NCBI RefSeq assembly: GCF_002105155.1
Contig: NW_019029039.1
Span: 1-64,000, forward strand
Length of the DNA: 64,000 nt
Source: Lobosporangium transversale
Lineage: Eukaryota > Mortierellomycota > Mortierellomycetes > Mortierellales > Mortierellaceae
Direction of reading: 5' to 3'
Shown here: piece after piece, positions 12,090 to 24,435 of the stretch
Layout: each line of letters opens with the position of its first letter
How positions within the stretch are numbered: position 1 is the first letter of the stretch
Program-made: the position numbers and the translations under genes
The notes under the pieces: generated by a model
What the model was told of the DNA's origin: nothing
The model's input: only the letters and a program-made list of their open reading frames with translations
The model's database searches: none

Positions 12090-13795
12090 TTGAAATAAAA
12101 ATAAAATAAAAATTTATTGTGACGAACAAACAATTGCGACTAATGAGTGAGAGACAGCGACAGTCGTGGTCGACAATCATCCTGTCAATTGAGCTTCTTG
12201 TTGGCCACCATCCATCCCATAAGAGTGGAATTGGTTACACACAGCACAAAAAAAAAAAAAAAAAAAAAAAAGCATAATGCAGATGCACACACAAATGCAC
12301 AGTCCACAAATAAATTGCCGGTTGGCCCAATTGCTATCCTTGATCATGATACATCGCAACATTATCAAAGAAAAAGAAAAAGAAAAAAAAAAAAAAAAAG
12401 TGTTTCTAAAGCCGACCACAAAAAAAAACTGGCATAAAAACATAAAAAACCCTTAGGCGCCCTTCTTTGCATCTGCATTTTGCATTTACTGCAATGATAA
12501 GGAAAACCGCATTCCTTTTATTTTTCCTTTTCCAACAGAGATGATAACCACATCCATAATGACAAAAAAAAAAAAAGCATGCAATCCTTTTTTTTTGTTT
12601 TTTTGTTGTTGTTTTTTGCTAGCGTCAGCACACAGCTAAAACCAATAAGTTTTTCGTTTCACTTTTTTTTTTTTTTTTTTTTTTTTCTTTGGCCCTTCGA
12701 TTATGCCAGCCACATAGACCGTATTACAAGTCCGGAATAAAGACCCGTCCTTCCTCAGCCAATGTGCAATTATTTCTCTATGACTTCTCGACTTTTCTTT
12801 AATGCGAATGATCTTCAACCTTAATTTTTTTTTTTACACCGCAAAACCAACCAGAAACAACACCTGTTAAATGCAAGGCAGCTTCAGGGTAATTCATAGT
12901 CTATCTTTGTCCTCTTTTCTTTCTTTCTTTTTTTTTTTTTTTTTTTTTTTTTTGCATGAATACACCGGAACAACGGATAAAGATACAATTGATCCCCTTT
13001 TTAGTTTACTCGAGTACTTCAAACCAGTTGGTTCTAGCTGGATCATCACGAACAAAAAAGAAAGGACAATCCTTCTGATTGATCTCTTTTTTTTTTTTTT
13101 TTTTTTTTGTATTTCCTCTTCTCTCCTCTCTCTTCTTCCCCTGGCGATCTAAAGAGTGAGAATGACGTTCCTTGTTACTATGTTTATGCTTATGTACTTT
13201 CAGAACAAAGTGGTTAAATAATTAGAAAAAAAAAAAAAAAAAAAAAAAAAGAGTTCCTGTGTTAGATCAATACCGAACATGATTTGTAATGTCTCACTCA
13301 ATTGCTTAGGCGCATTGGGTTTGTTGCAGGTTTCTTGGTTTTCATTCTCGCGCCGCAGACCTTTACCGAATAATATCTAATATTTATGTTTCGCGGGAAA
13401 AAGATTTAGTCATAACCCTTGTGAGTAAAGTTTCTTTTTGTTGTTTTTTTTCTTCTTCTTTTCAATAGTCCCCCGTCCTTTTAGTCTCTCTTGGCTAATG
13501 AGGGTTTGGACAAGGGCATGGGCATAGGCACAGCCATAGACATGGGACATGGACGTAGGTATAAAAGCGTTTTCTTTTTTTCTTTTTTCTTTTTTCTTTT
13601 TTTTTTTTTTTAATATTTTGTTGTTGTTAATTCATAACTGACTGACCCAAACAATATAAAACCCGAGATAGCGGCCATTGTTGTTGTTGTTGTTTTTTTT
13701 TTTTTTTTTTAAACTATTGTCACTACCGGATCATAAAACCGGTATTTTGTAAAGGAATGAATGATGAATTCCTCTTCTTTTTCTTTTTCTTTTTC

Positions 13796-13829
<34 letters not shown>

Positions 13830-15572
13830 CACGCCTTATGATCAGGTCTTCGGTCTCGGTTCCTGAGCATTTAAATGGGTCCCTGGTTTGGAGGCGATAG
13901 AGTAGTGTGTTTTATATATTATGTGAAAAGAATAGATCAAATTATACGCGGGTCCACCCGCTAGTCTAGCTAGTTTGTCCACAAACTCTATGCAATAACA
14001 ATCTACGCGTCCTAAAAAGAGACCTATCATCTTTAAAGAACTTGGTCACGACACATTTAGAGTTCGATTGCTATCATGGACAAACCAAATAACGGGCTTT
14101 TTATTTTTTTTTTTATTTTTTTTTATGACCACTTACTAACATTGCTGTCGGAAATGTTGTAATTGCGGTAATAACCATGATTGCGGTAATTGCTATGATT
14201 GCTGTAATGACCGTTATTGTTGTAATTGTTGTAATCCTTACTGAGGAAAGGGAAAATAAAAAAAAAAAAAAACCCCCCATTGGTACTTGGAATGTACAGA
14301 CATCTTGCAAGGATAATCTCTGCCTAGTTTGACCTTTCACCCCCCTCAGTCTCACTCTCTCAGTCTCAGTCCCTCAGTCTCAGTCTCTTTCTATAACTCC
14401 GTCTTTCCTTGATGTCCTCCTCTATCGCAACCCAAAAGGGCCAGCTACATGCTCAATAAAGCAAGCGGAAATAGACAAAAGGATAGGAAGAGCAACAGCA
14501 TAGGATGAATGAGGTGACTATGACTGGACACTACCCTAGGACAAACGCATTGACATATTTGGCAGGTTATCACATCCTCCTCAGTTGAACTCCTTGTGAT
14601 CAAACACACGGTTCTTCTCTCCTGTACTTTTTTTTAACCTTTTTATCATTGGATTGGGTAAGAGTACATGTATATATATATATATCATAAATGCACATTT
14701 TTACAAGTTTTTTATTTTTTTTTATTTCTTTTTTTTTTTTTCCTTGTCTCCTGGCTCTTTCTCTGCCTGCATGGTCAGAAAATGACGACCCCAACCCAAA
14801 GAAAAAAAAAAAACTTACGAATCGGGGACATTCTCTCCCTTTTAGCTTATCACCCATTGTTCTGTCCAAAAGAGCTTTTGCCTGACCTTTATTCATCTGA
14901 CAGGACAGCATGACAAAAACCAAAAACCAAAACCAAAACCAAAAAGAAAGAAAGAGCCTCAAGAATTAGATTGAGCAAAAAAAAAAAAAAAAAAAAAAGA
15001 TTTCTCTTGTCTAACGGTTCCATGCACGATTAGTGATCAGACCCAAGCCATCAAACCTACACAATGAGGCCTGTTCGCTCTCAATTGTCATTTTGTCTTT
15101 TGTGGCTGAATATAAAAAAAAAATCGAGGTTTATCTGTCTGTATCTGTTAATCTAATCCTCTATATATACACAGAAGCTGATTAGAAATTATTTTCTTTT
15201 TTTAATTTTTTTTTATTTTCATTTTCAAGGAGGTGAAGCTGAATGGAGTTAATGGGGACCAGGTGCCAAAAAAGAAAAAAGAAAAGAAAAGAAAAGAAAG
15301 AGCTGCTCTTATTCTTTTTTTTTTTTTTTTTTTTGCTAATTCGCGTATTTTTATTTTATTGTTTTATTTTTCCTTTTTAGATTTTTTTGTGTGACATTGA
15401 CAGCATCGCCACACCCCCCACATAGATATATACATACATTAATTTTTTTTTTTTTTTTTGTTTTTGTTTTTGTTTTTGTTTTTTTTTTTATGGACTTTTC
15501 TGTTTTCCCTTTTTTTCCACGGGAAATTAAACTAGGATAAATTCAAGATTTGCCTGCCAAGCAAACACAGAA

Positions 15573-15623
<51 letters not shown>

Positions 15624-15712
15624 AAGAGAAAAATAGAGCACAAAGGAAGAAGGAGAATATAAAAAAAAAAAAAAAAAAAACTCAGGAACACAGTAAACTA
15701 CACACAAGGCAT

Positions 15713-15801
15713 GATGATGACGATATGGATGTTGATATGGATGTGAATGTTGGTGTTGATGTTGATGTCGGTGTTGGCGTTGATGTTGATGTTGATGTGC
15801 T
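15713..15801. repeat. degenerate hexanucleotide repeat
   Basis: Degenerate GATGTT/GATGTG/GGTGTT units. On the minus strand the open frame becomes a Ser-Thr/Pro-Thr run, so it could be mistaken for a mucin-like protein. Confidence 0.65.
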
Positions 15802-16685
15802 CAGATAAACAAAAAGGCACATCCTTACATCTCTGCAACACATGCGCACACGCGCACATGAACACATCAGTTGAAAAAAAAAAATAAAAAAAAAATAAAA
15901 AAAAAATAAAAAAAAATAAAAAAATAAAAAAAAAAATAAAAAAATAAAAAAAAATGGAGGAAAGGGTTTAGGCATAGGCAAGTAAAGAGATGCATTGGGT
16001 GCAGCACACCATAGTTCGCAGCGTCCGTAGAGAGGGCTTGGGCTTGGGCTTGGGTATGGATTTGGATTGGACTTGGGCTTTTTGGCTTTGGAAAGCTGAT
16101 GGGGCGTTAATGTTATTTTTACTTTTTTTGTCCTATCAGCCTCTTCTATTCAACCTACCAAACAACCTCTTCAATCAACCCCTGGCTGTCTTGTTTATTA
16201 CTGCAACACTGATTCTTTATAACATTGAACAGGGTACAATTGAGCAAAAGGCCCTTTTTTTTTTTTTTTTTTTTTTTTCTGAAAAAAAAAATATATATAT
16301 ATATTTTCGCCCTGTCGCGTATCTCTTGTAGAAATTATATAGAGCATTTTTTTTTTAAATAAAAAAAAAAATATTCGATAGGTCGAGAGAGAAGACCCTA
16401 ACGAAGCAATCATGGTTCAGTGGAACAAACCAAAAAGTATTAATGATATTAATAGTAAAATTGTGGCAATTGAGTCAACAAAAAAAACGGAAGAAAGACA
16501 TTCCTTCCTTTTCCTCATTCTCTCTCACTCTCTCGCTCTCTCATTCTCTCTCTCTCATACACACACACTCTCTCTCCTTGAACTCCCTATGAGGTTTTTT
16601 TTTTTTATTATTATTATTATTTTTCGGAACAAAAAATCATTTAACAGGACACTGTACAGAAAATACCAAAACAAGTAATTAAAAA

Positions 16686-16720
16686 TGAAAAACAAACAAA
16701 CAAACAAACAAACAAACAAA
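16686..16720. repeat. tetranucleotide repeat
   Basis: About seven copies of CAAA, ending in an A run. Confidence 0.85.
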
Positions 16721-17559
16721 AAAAAAGGGTTGTTTGCATGAGGGACAAGCCGCATGTGCAAAATAAAACAACGCAAAGTATGATATCTATCTAATTGCAG
16801 GAAAAACTACAAGGAAAAAAAAAAAAAAAACGAGAGGGTGGTGGGATAGAAGATAGAAGATGAGTGAGGATATGAGATCTATGTTTGAATAATGTAATGT
16901 GAGCATTGCGTTGCGTTGCTCACACCATTTTTTTTTTTTCTATTTACCCACCCTCCCTCACTTCTCCCTCCAATCCCTCACTATATCCTCTACAAGACCG
17001 GACCTCGATCTATCCAACTTTTATTCTTACTCTTCCTGCAGGATTATTTACATTGTCAATAATTTTTATTTTATTTTTTTTCCCTTTATTTTTTTTTATT
17101 AAAAAATAAAAAAAATAAATAAATAAATAGGAGGGCGAACAATCTCATTTGAGCATACTCTGGTTAACTGAAGTACCTGCCCAAGGAAAAAAAATCTCTT
17201 TGACCCTATTGGATAATAAATGATTTGACACGTCGCGTCTAATTTTTTCTAGATTTGTTTCATTAGAAAGAAAATTAAATAAAACGTTCCTGACAAGCAG
17301 TGGTACAAGAATATACGAATTCCTCGGTAAGGTCAACTCAGCAGTATAGGAATGTCTTGTATTCATTAATCTAAAAAAATAAATATAAAAATATAAAAAT
17401 ATATAAAAAAAAAAAATATCACCTTTTTCTTTTTCTTTTTCTTTTCCTTTTCAAAAGCATTAAAGACTCTTGATAAAGATATGACTCGAGCAACAACCAC
17501 AACAACAACAATAACAAAAAAAAGTCAACAAGGGAAGGGGGAGGCAATTGGACTTGTAA

Positions 17560-17593
<34 letters not shown>

Positions 17594-18542
17594 AAGGGTG
17601 TATAAAGGACACAGGTGGTCCTTCCCTGGAGGTGTCTCGGAAAAAAGTTTCCGAAATTGTCTACCTACAATGGAAAATAATGTGGACCGGGTATTTGGGT
17701 GTCGAAAGGAGGATGGTGGGAAGCATGAAACCCCTTTGCACGGATGTTTCTTTTTTAAAAAAAGAAGAAAAAGGAAAAAAAAAAAAAGCAAAGCGGCCAA
17801 TCAAGTGAAATAAGGGGAGGTCCTTGCGTGCCTTGTCTTCCCTGGAACGGAGAAACAAGAACAATGCCCTTTTTTTTTTTTTTTTAAAGCAGGAGACAGG
17901 ACCCAGTCAGAATAAAGAAAGAGTCGTAAACGTAAAAAGTGGAGGAGGGTGATCCAAATATCTAAGATTATTGATTCATCATTAATAACTACATGTATAT
18001 ATTTCCCTCTAATCTATTATAGTGCAAACTTTTTGGACAATTGCCTCCTTGCATCCAAGGACTACCATTTTTCTTGGTTCTGGACTTTTTGTCAAGATGA
18101 CGATAACGTTTGTCACAGGAATGGAGTCGATCACTATCATATAAAACAGAATAGAAAATGATCCTGAGGACCCAGTCTCGAGTCGGTGACGTTCCATGAT
18201 CAGTACCCATTAAAAAAAAAACCATCATATCTCACAACATCCATCCATCCACAAATAGTTGTTTTGTTGCCGTTCTAGATTACAGTTTTTTTTTTATTTT
18301 AATATACTCAATCTCAATCTCATTCCACACCATTCCGTTCCATTCCATTCTATCCTATCTCCGTCCTATCTGAGGATTAGCAACCATCACATGTCTATTC
18401 TATTGTTACGATCTGCAGAGCCCCTTATCATTGCCTATTTTCTTTTCTACACGAACCTGGCCAAAAAAAAATAAAAAAGAAAGTTAGTAACAACAATGCC
18501 TTGTAGAAGAAAGGGCATACGCGAAGATTATGAAGCGCATAC

Positions 18543-19151
18543 TTACGCGGATGATTTAGGTGGAGTATATCGACCTATATGAGCTCCCTTAGGGATCTCT
18601 ACCGCATTCGCAGGGCCCTCCTTGGCGATTTGTCTCAAGACGCCTTACGTCAAAAAAAAAAAAAAAAAAAGTCAACTTTTGTCATTTCTACAACAGCAGT
18701 AAAAAGTTACATCCCTTTCCAAACTCTTTCTTTCTACTTCCCTTACCATCGATAATAAACGCAGTTAGACCCCAGATGGCGATGTTTTCATGCTCAACCT
18801 GCCATACTGGATAGAGAAATTTTGAACTACGGAATTGCACCATTGCTCTCTTACTATCACTGACGAGATCTCGAAAGGGAACAGTAAAGACCTTGTGGAC
18901 TTCATCCTTGTTGAAGCGGATGGATTCAATGTCTTCGATTGGCTCCTTGATGAGCCCTACAAACGTATGTACTATCATGGTACAGTCCTTATTGGGTAAG
19001 GGTGCATACTCTCCCAAGACCTCGACATCGTCTCGGGAGATGAAAATTTCTTCTTCCATCTCACGCAGTGCTGTGTCCAAAATGGTTTTATCTGAAGGAT
19101 CACGCTTCCCACCGGGGAAACTGTAGAGAGAATGTATCAATTTAGTATACA

Positions 19152-19196
<45 letters not shown>

Positions 19197-19415
19197 GCCA
19201 CTCTTGTCAAGTTTCCAGGACTTGTCAAATAAAGTGGCATTACCTGACTTCACCCCTGTGATTCCTCATATGTTTGGCGCGAATCGTAAAGAGGACACTA
19301 GGAACACCTTTATGGACACAGAGCGGCTAAAAAATAAAGGGAGAAATAAGTTTACACATCCCTTAAAAAGCGGTTAGGAAATGCTATTCTACCAAATACA
19401 ACATAAAAAATAAAT

Positions 19416-19446
<31 letters not shown>

Positions 19447-19859
19447 AGGAATCTCATGTTCTTTACCATAAATACACCTGCTTGACGAACAGGCTCCTGT
19501 TTGCAATGCGTAAAGTAGGCGCTCGTGTCTGTTTTAGCCTCTAATCGTTTCCGACACATATCCAGGAATTCTTGATTGTATTCGATCAAATTGCAAAGAC
19601 TATTGGATGACGTTGACGGCATTGATGTCGATGATGGTGGTGGTGATGATGATAATAATAACGATGATACAGATGTTTTAGTGGCGGTGGTGGTAGAAAA
19701 ACACAGTTGCAACAAAAGATTGTTTGTGGTCCGAGTTCTTGTCATACAACTAGGTCTTTTTCTCCAGAGTCTTTGAAAAGGATTCGAAGACTTGATGACA
19801 TGGTTCAAACTCCATTGTGTTGAAGGTTGGACTAGAGAATGTAATGACATTCTGTTCAT
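18543..19859 (-). CDS. Nudix coenzyme A diphosphatase (NUDT7/PCD1 type)
   Basis: Four coding exons: 19859-19467, 19326-19244, 19120-18747, 18643-18543 (316 residues). By family the enzyme cleaves the diphosphate of CoA or acyl-CoA to 3',5'-ADP and 4'-phosphopantetheine, usually in peroxisomes or mitochondria. The CoA-specific signature is present: LFTIRAKHMRNHRGEV (about 143-158) runs into FPGGKRDP and the Nudix core LREMEEE (177-183), whose Arg and Glu residues bind the catalytic metal. The C-terminal motif WGLTAFIIDGVLRQIA also fits NUDT7/8-type proteins. The first 100 residues are basic and Ser/Thr-rich, which would suit a mitochondrial presequence. No PTS1 is seen. The usual Gly of the Nudix box end is replaced (EEEIFI). 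The TAA stop at 18543-18545 lies inside a consensus GTAAGTAT donor. Splicing to an acceptor at 18457 would replace the end with two extra residues (FV). Intron 2 contains a long TA repeat. Confidence 0.85.
19153..19194. repeat. TA dinucleotide repeat in an intron
   Basis: A TA tract of about 40 nt inside the second intron of the Nudix gene. Confidence 0.9.
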
Positions 19860-19907
19860 GATTCTGATGGCACAACTGAGGCGTTCTTCTTATCCTTTTG
19901 GTGGGGT

Positions 19908-19946
<39 letters not shown>

Positions 19947-20084
19947 ACCCTTTCGCGAGTCAGGTTTTGAGGTTCTTTATTTTTAAACAATGACAACATT
20001 CGGCGTAGCACAATAAAGTACCCTTAATAAAATTATCATATTTGATTCTGGACCCAATCTTTGGGGCTTGATCTTTCTCAATCA

Positions 20085-20119
<35 letters not shown>

Positions 20120-20388
20120 TATTAAAGCAAGTATGGATGCATTCAACGACTTGAAGTGTTATATATCCATCTATCAGTCCATCAATCCATTAATTAACAT
20201 ATCGATGATCGTTTCATCTATAATGAAGACAGAAAATATGTCTCTTCTATCTCCATTTGAGTCCATTCACTCATATGGCTGAAACTGATGGATTGATGGA
20301 TTTTACGATTGGATCTCATAAGATTATAAAAAAAAAAAGGAGCATCCCATACTTACATGGACCAACCGTTCAATTTTCAATCATAGAA
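19860..20388. promoter_or_regulatory. divergent intergenic region, Nudix gene and eL31
   Basis: It lies between two divergently transcribed genes. It contains T tracts at 19911-19939 and 20088-20117. No specific operator or TATA box can be assigned with confidence. Confidence 0.3.
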
Positions 20389-20734
20389 ATGGCCAAGGAA
20401 TCCAAGGGTACTAAGCGTTCTACCATCCATGATGTTGTTGCTCGCGAATATACCATTCACTTGCATAAGCACGTCCACGGCAGGTAAAGCAAAAAAAAAA
20501 AAAAAAAAAAAAAAAAAGTTCATAGTTTAATCACGGGACTTCCTTTCTTATCCAAGACCATGATTGAAGAGTTTGAATATCAACACAAATCTCAGCTGGA
20601 GTAACTTCAGACAGACATACCATACAACCCATCTCTTACCATCAAGATATCATTGGAGATAAAAAGAGCAATAATCCTCCTGGACCAATATCCTTCAAAC
20701 TATGGCGTTCTTGCAATACCATTTTTTCTTCAGA

Positions 20735-20768
<34 letters not shown>

Positions 20769-20821
20769 CTCTTGGAGGACAAAACCGGACATTGGGACTT
20801 TCAGAATATCCAAAGTGATCG

Positions 20822-20866
<45 letters not shown>

Positions 20867-21180
20867 GACCTGTGTATGTTTTCAAATTCTTGAAACTCTG
20901 TCAACTCTTTAGATCCTTCAAGAAGCGTGCTCCCCATGCCATCAAGGCCATTAAGGCTTTCGCCCAAAAGACTATGGGCACCTCCGATGTCCGCATTGAT
21001 CCTAGTTTGAATAAGCAGGTCTGGGCCCGTGGTGTCAAGACTGTTCAGCACCGCATTCGTGTCCGTTTGTCCCGCAAGCGTAACGATGATGAGGACGCCA
21101 AGGAGAAATTGTATACCTATGTCACCTATGTTCCCGTCACCTCTTTCAAGGGTCTTGAGACTCAGGTTGTTGACGAGTAA
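20389..21180 (+). CDS. RPL31: 60S ribosomal protein eL31
   Basis: Two exons, 20389-20483 and 20913-21180, joined in phase 2 to give 120 residues, the normal length of eL31. The protein begins [20 protein letters not shown] and contains the family blocks [57 protein letters not shown] and [20 protein letters not shown]. It is a structural protein of the large subunit near the peptide exit tunnel. The 429-bp intron starts with an A tract right after the donor (gtaaag then A run) and holds two more A tracts of over 30 nt. An in-frame upstream extension exists but has no family similarity, so the ATG at 20389 is preferred. Confidence 0.96.
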
Positions 21181-21900
21181 AAAAAAAAGAAGAAACAAGA
21201 AATAAGAAACAAGAAATTCTGCCAACTTTGGATAAAAAAAAAAACAACACCCGACCTCTCTCGAAACATGCATTAAGGCACTGTGTGCGTAAATGTGTAT
21301 GTGATTTTTTTCCTTTTTTTTTTCAATAAATTCTTCATCGGCTCAATTTGGTTCTTACCCAACCAACGATGTAGACGAATTAATCATGTAGGGAAGACTT
21401 TTTTTTTTCTTAAAAAAAAAAGAAGAGTTCTCTCGCATGTAAAAAAAAAAAAAAAAAACATTTGTAAATTTCTTTCAGCAGATGAATATATGATATTATT
21501 TTATATATATTATATATATATGTATATACATGACATGTGGTGATATGAGGTTGAAAAAGTTGACACATGTGATGATGATTACTACACTTATAACTTTTCG
21601 TACCCGTTTCTCTCAAGTCATGAAAGTGCTTTAAGCTTTAAAAGTCTCACTACTCGAGGAACTTTGATCACTCATGAATATCAGTAATCGATGACTTGCA
21701 TAACACACCGTGATCGAGGTTGGAAGTTTAAACACTGTGAGTCACTTGCTTTGCTTTGGCGAATCATAAGATGTATAATAAGGTAAGTTGACAATGAAGC
21801 TGTGCAGTAAGTGGTTTTTGATTCAGATAGTTTTATTCAATTAGAAAACTATAAAAAAAAAAAAAAAAAAAAACTAGTTATGATATATAATAAAAATAAA

Positions 21901-21931
<31 letters not shown>

Positions 21932-22010
21932 TAAAAAATAAAATGAAATAAAATAAAATAAAATAAAATAAAATAAAAAATAGCGGAGCAAATTGCTTTT
22001 AATGTTTCAT
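21181..22010. other. convergent 3' region between eL31 and the pseudouridine synthase
   Basis: No gene recognised. It contains A tracts and an AAAATA-type repeat (about 21892-21985) just before the stop of the minus-strand gene. Confidence 0.5.
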
Positions 22011-22818
22011 TTATTGTATTTGTGTGGCACCTTGCTCCTCTTCCTCCTTCATCTCCGGAGGTGGCGCATTATTTTCTGTCGGACCTGTTTCTAACACTTC
22101 GTTGGGCTCTGTGTCAGCTGTAAGACTTCCTCTAGCCCACTCAGGTAACTCTGTCTCAAATGACCAATCCTTAGTCTGATATCTCCACGCATGAAGAAAC
22201 ATTATCCTTTTTTCTGGCTCTGGGTCTGCTCTTGAAGCAAGTCCGCAAATGCTACAAAACTCTCCCTGAAAATGATTGATACTATCATCGTTCTTCTGGC
22301 CTATACTAAGGTTGGATGATAATGATACTGATGGTGATGGTGATGGTGATGGTGATGGCGATGGCGATAATGATGATGACAATGATGACGATGCCGACGA
22401 CGCCGCTAATGCAATATCAAACTCGTCATCCATCTCACCTCTCTCCAATAATCTCTTGACAAGTTCCTTTTCTACATCCTCAGTAATACCGCCTTTACCA
22501 TTCAAGCTACCCCAAATATCTGTGTTCTGGTACAGAGGGTCGTTTGTGATCGGATAGCCAAGCCATTGGAGGTGCACGCGGATCTGATGAGTCCTCCCTG
22601 TAACAGGACGAGCCATCACAATCGATGTATCTGACTCAGCGTCGTACCGTAGCCGTTCAAAAACAGTCGAACATGCCTTACCCTCAGGATGAACCGTATT
22701 GAGTGTCAACTTGAAACATGCTACGTGAATCGGCTCATGACATTCTATTATTCCGCTAATGAAGGTTGGGATAGGGAGTAAATGAAGAAGGAAAAGTACT
22801 ACCATATTTAATACTTGA

Positions 22819-22866
<48 letters not shown>

Positions 22867-24435
22867 ACATCGGGTATGACATAGGATTGACTAACCTTGG
22901 GAACTGCCCTTTGACTTTACAAACATACTCCTTTTTGATTTCGCATTTCTGCATCATAAGCTCAAACTCTCGAGCCTTCTTTACTGAAAGTGCCATGATC
23001 ATGAGTCCTGATGTGAGACGATCCAAACGATTAACCGCTATTCCAAAAACAAGAAGTTAAATATAAAAAAAAAAAAAAAAAAAAAAGTTTCCTCCGAATG
23101 TGAATAGCCTTCATTTTAACCAATTCCAGAGCTCTCCCTCGATAAAACCTTTTGAACATAGCAATATAACCTACGGTACAAGTCCTTGTATCCATGTTCT
23201 TTCATCAGAATATGAAGCACTGTATTGTGTCGATAGCGTCCACTAGGATGGACAGGTATACTACTAGGCTTGTCTACGATAATGACCCCATCTTCCTCAC
23301 GCACGACCTTGACAGGGATATTGGCAACGGGTGGTTCATGGCGATGAATATCGTGTGCAACAATGTCGCTGTTCCGAATGATATAGTCCTTGGTCACTGG
23401 CTCTCCATTGATTTTAATACGCCCATCCTTGATCGCCCGTTCCTGGAAGCAACAATGTCAGAGAGGGTTTGGACAAGAAAATTAGTTAGTTATCAAAACG
23501 TCTTGATAAGATCAATCCTTTTTTTTTTTTTTTTTTTTTTTTTATAAAAAAAAAAAAAAAATTACATATACACATTACATAAAAATCGTTGTCCCTGTCC
23601 CTGAATTCTGTGTTGAAGACTTCAATGAGTGGGCGGCCCAACCATCGCCCTTTAGCAAACGTTTGGTACTTGAAGAAGTATGGCTTGATCTTTCGAAGGT
23701 CTGTAGAGTATTTCAGTAATGGTGCATTAGTGTCCTCTGTACTAGCGAAAGGGTGAAGGCAGTTGTTCCTCGATTTTTTTTTTTTGGTTTTCACTTGCCG
23801 TTTTCAAAGTAATAGTGAGCGCTCTTGAGATCGTCTTCTATACTGACTAAGTCGAGTCGCTTCTTTTGCTTCTTGGGCTGCTGCTCGCTTCCATAGTGAC
23901 CATGTTTTGATTCTTTAGGTCTCTTAGAGCCGAGATGGATGGCTCCTGCTGTTTGATCTTCCCCTTTGGGCGCTTCCGGCTCGCCTGTGTTTTCTAGTAT
24001 GGCCGTTGCTGGTACTGTTGATGTTTCCTCTACCTTGGAGATCTGCTCTATGGGCAAAGACTTTGACCCTGGTTCTGAGAGCTCGTTATTTGAAGGAGCC
24101 AATCCAGAAGTGGTTGATGATTTTAATTCTGACGATTCCTCCTGAATAAGAACAGCACTTGATTCTATTTCCTTTTGGGTCGTATGACAACCGGTGTCCG
24201 AGACTATTTTGTCCATGAGTTTGAATGTGGCCAAAGAAACATTATGCATGTACTGGCAACTGATCTTTGCCACCAGATCTCTGGCCGATGTGTCACGTGC
24301 TAAGGACATCCAAACGATATTTCTTTGGCACAATTTGTTCCCACTTGGTTGCTGTTGTTGTTGGTATTGTTGTTGTCGCTGCAGTTGACAAAGCCCCCGC
24401 CACCACACAGGACGAGATGAGCAGGGATGCAGCAT
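22011..24435 (-). CDS. tRNA pseudouridine-32 synthase, RluA family (Pus8/Pus9 type)
   Basis: Five exons: 24435-23799, 23700-23579, 23442-23175, 23037-22896, 22755-22011 (637 residues). The N-terminus is Gln-rich and basic (about 1-60), possibly an organelle signal, then a disordered Lys/Glu/Ser region. The hallmark block YYFEN...[18 protein letters not shown] (about 208-232) and [15 protein letters not shown] match the Pus9 S4-like part. The catalytic motif [10 protein letters not shown] has Asp348. [17 protein letters not shown] is the second RluA motif. After a Ser-Pro repeat encoded by a GATGGT-like tract, the tail has [15 protein letters not shown] and MFLHAWRY, typical of eukaryotic RPUSD2/Pus9 proteins. 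It isomerises U32 of tRNAs. The deaminase domain of yeast Rib2/Pus8 is absent. Intron 1 needs a GC donor (G|GCAAGT) to keep the family spacing. An upstream in-frame ATG exists (24723) but adds atypical sequence. Confidence 0.88.

Larger units (their letters stand above)
11226..18542. other. about 7 kb without a recognisable gene
   Basis: Similar to the first 10 kb: long A/T tracts, AT-rich microsatellites (TA-rich block 11540-11900), a GATGTT-like repeat (15713-15801) and an A-run/AT block (15868-15955). No exon chain with conserved features is visible on either strand. Confidence 0.55.

Noticed and set aside
15682-15981. Open frame with Ser-Thr/Pro-Thr repeats that looks like a mucin-like or cell-wall protein
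   Set aside because: The repeat follows a degenerate GATGTT microsatellite, the rest is Phe runs, and there is no signal peptide or splice context.
20695-21273. 192-codon minus-strand open frame over eL31
   Set aside because: Antisense shadow of a conserved ribosomal protein exon.
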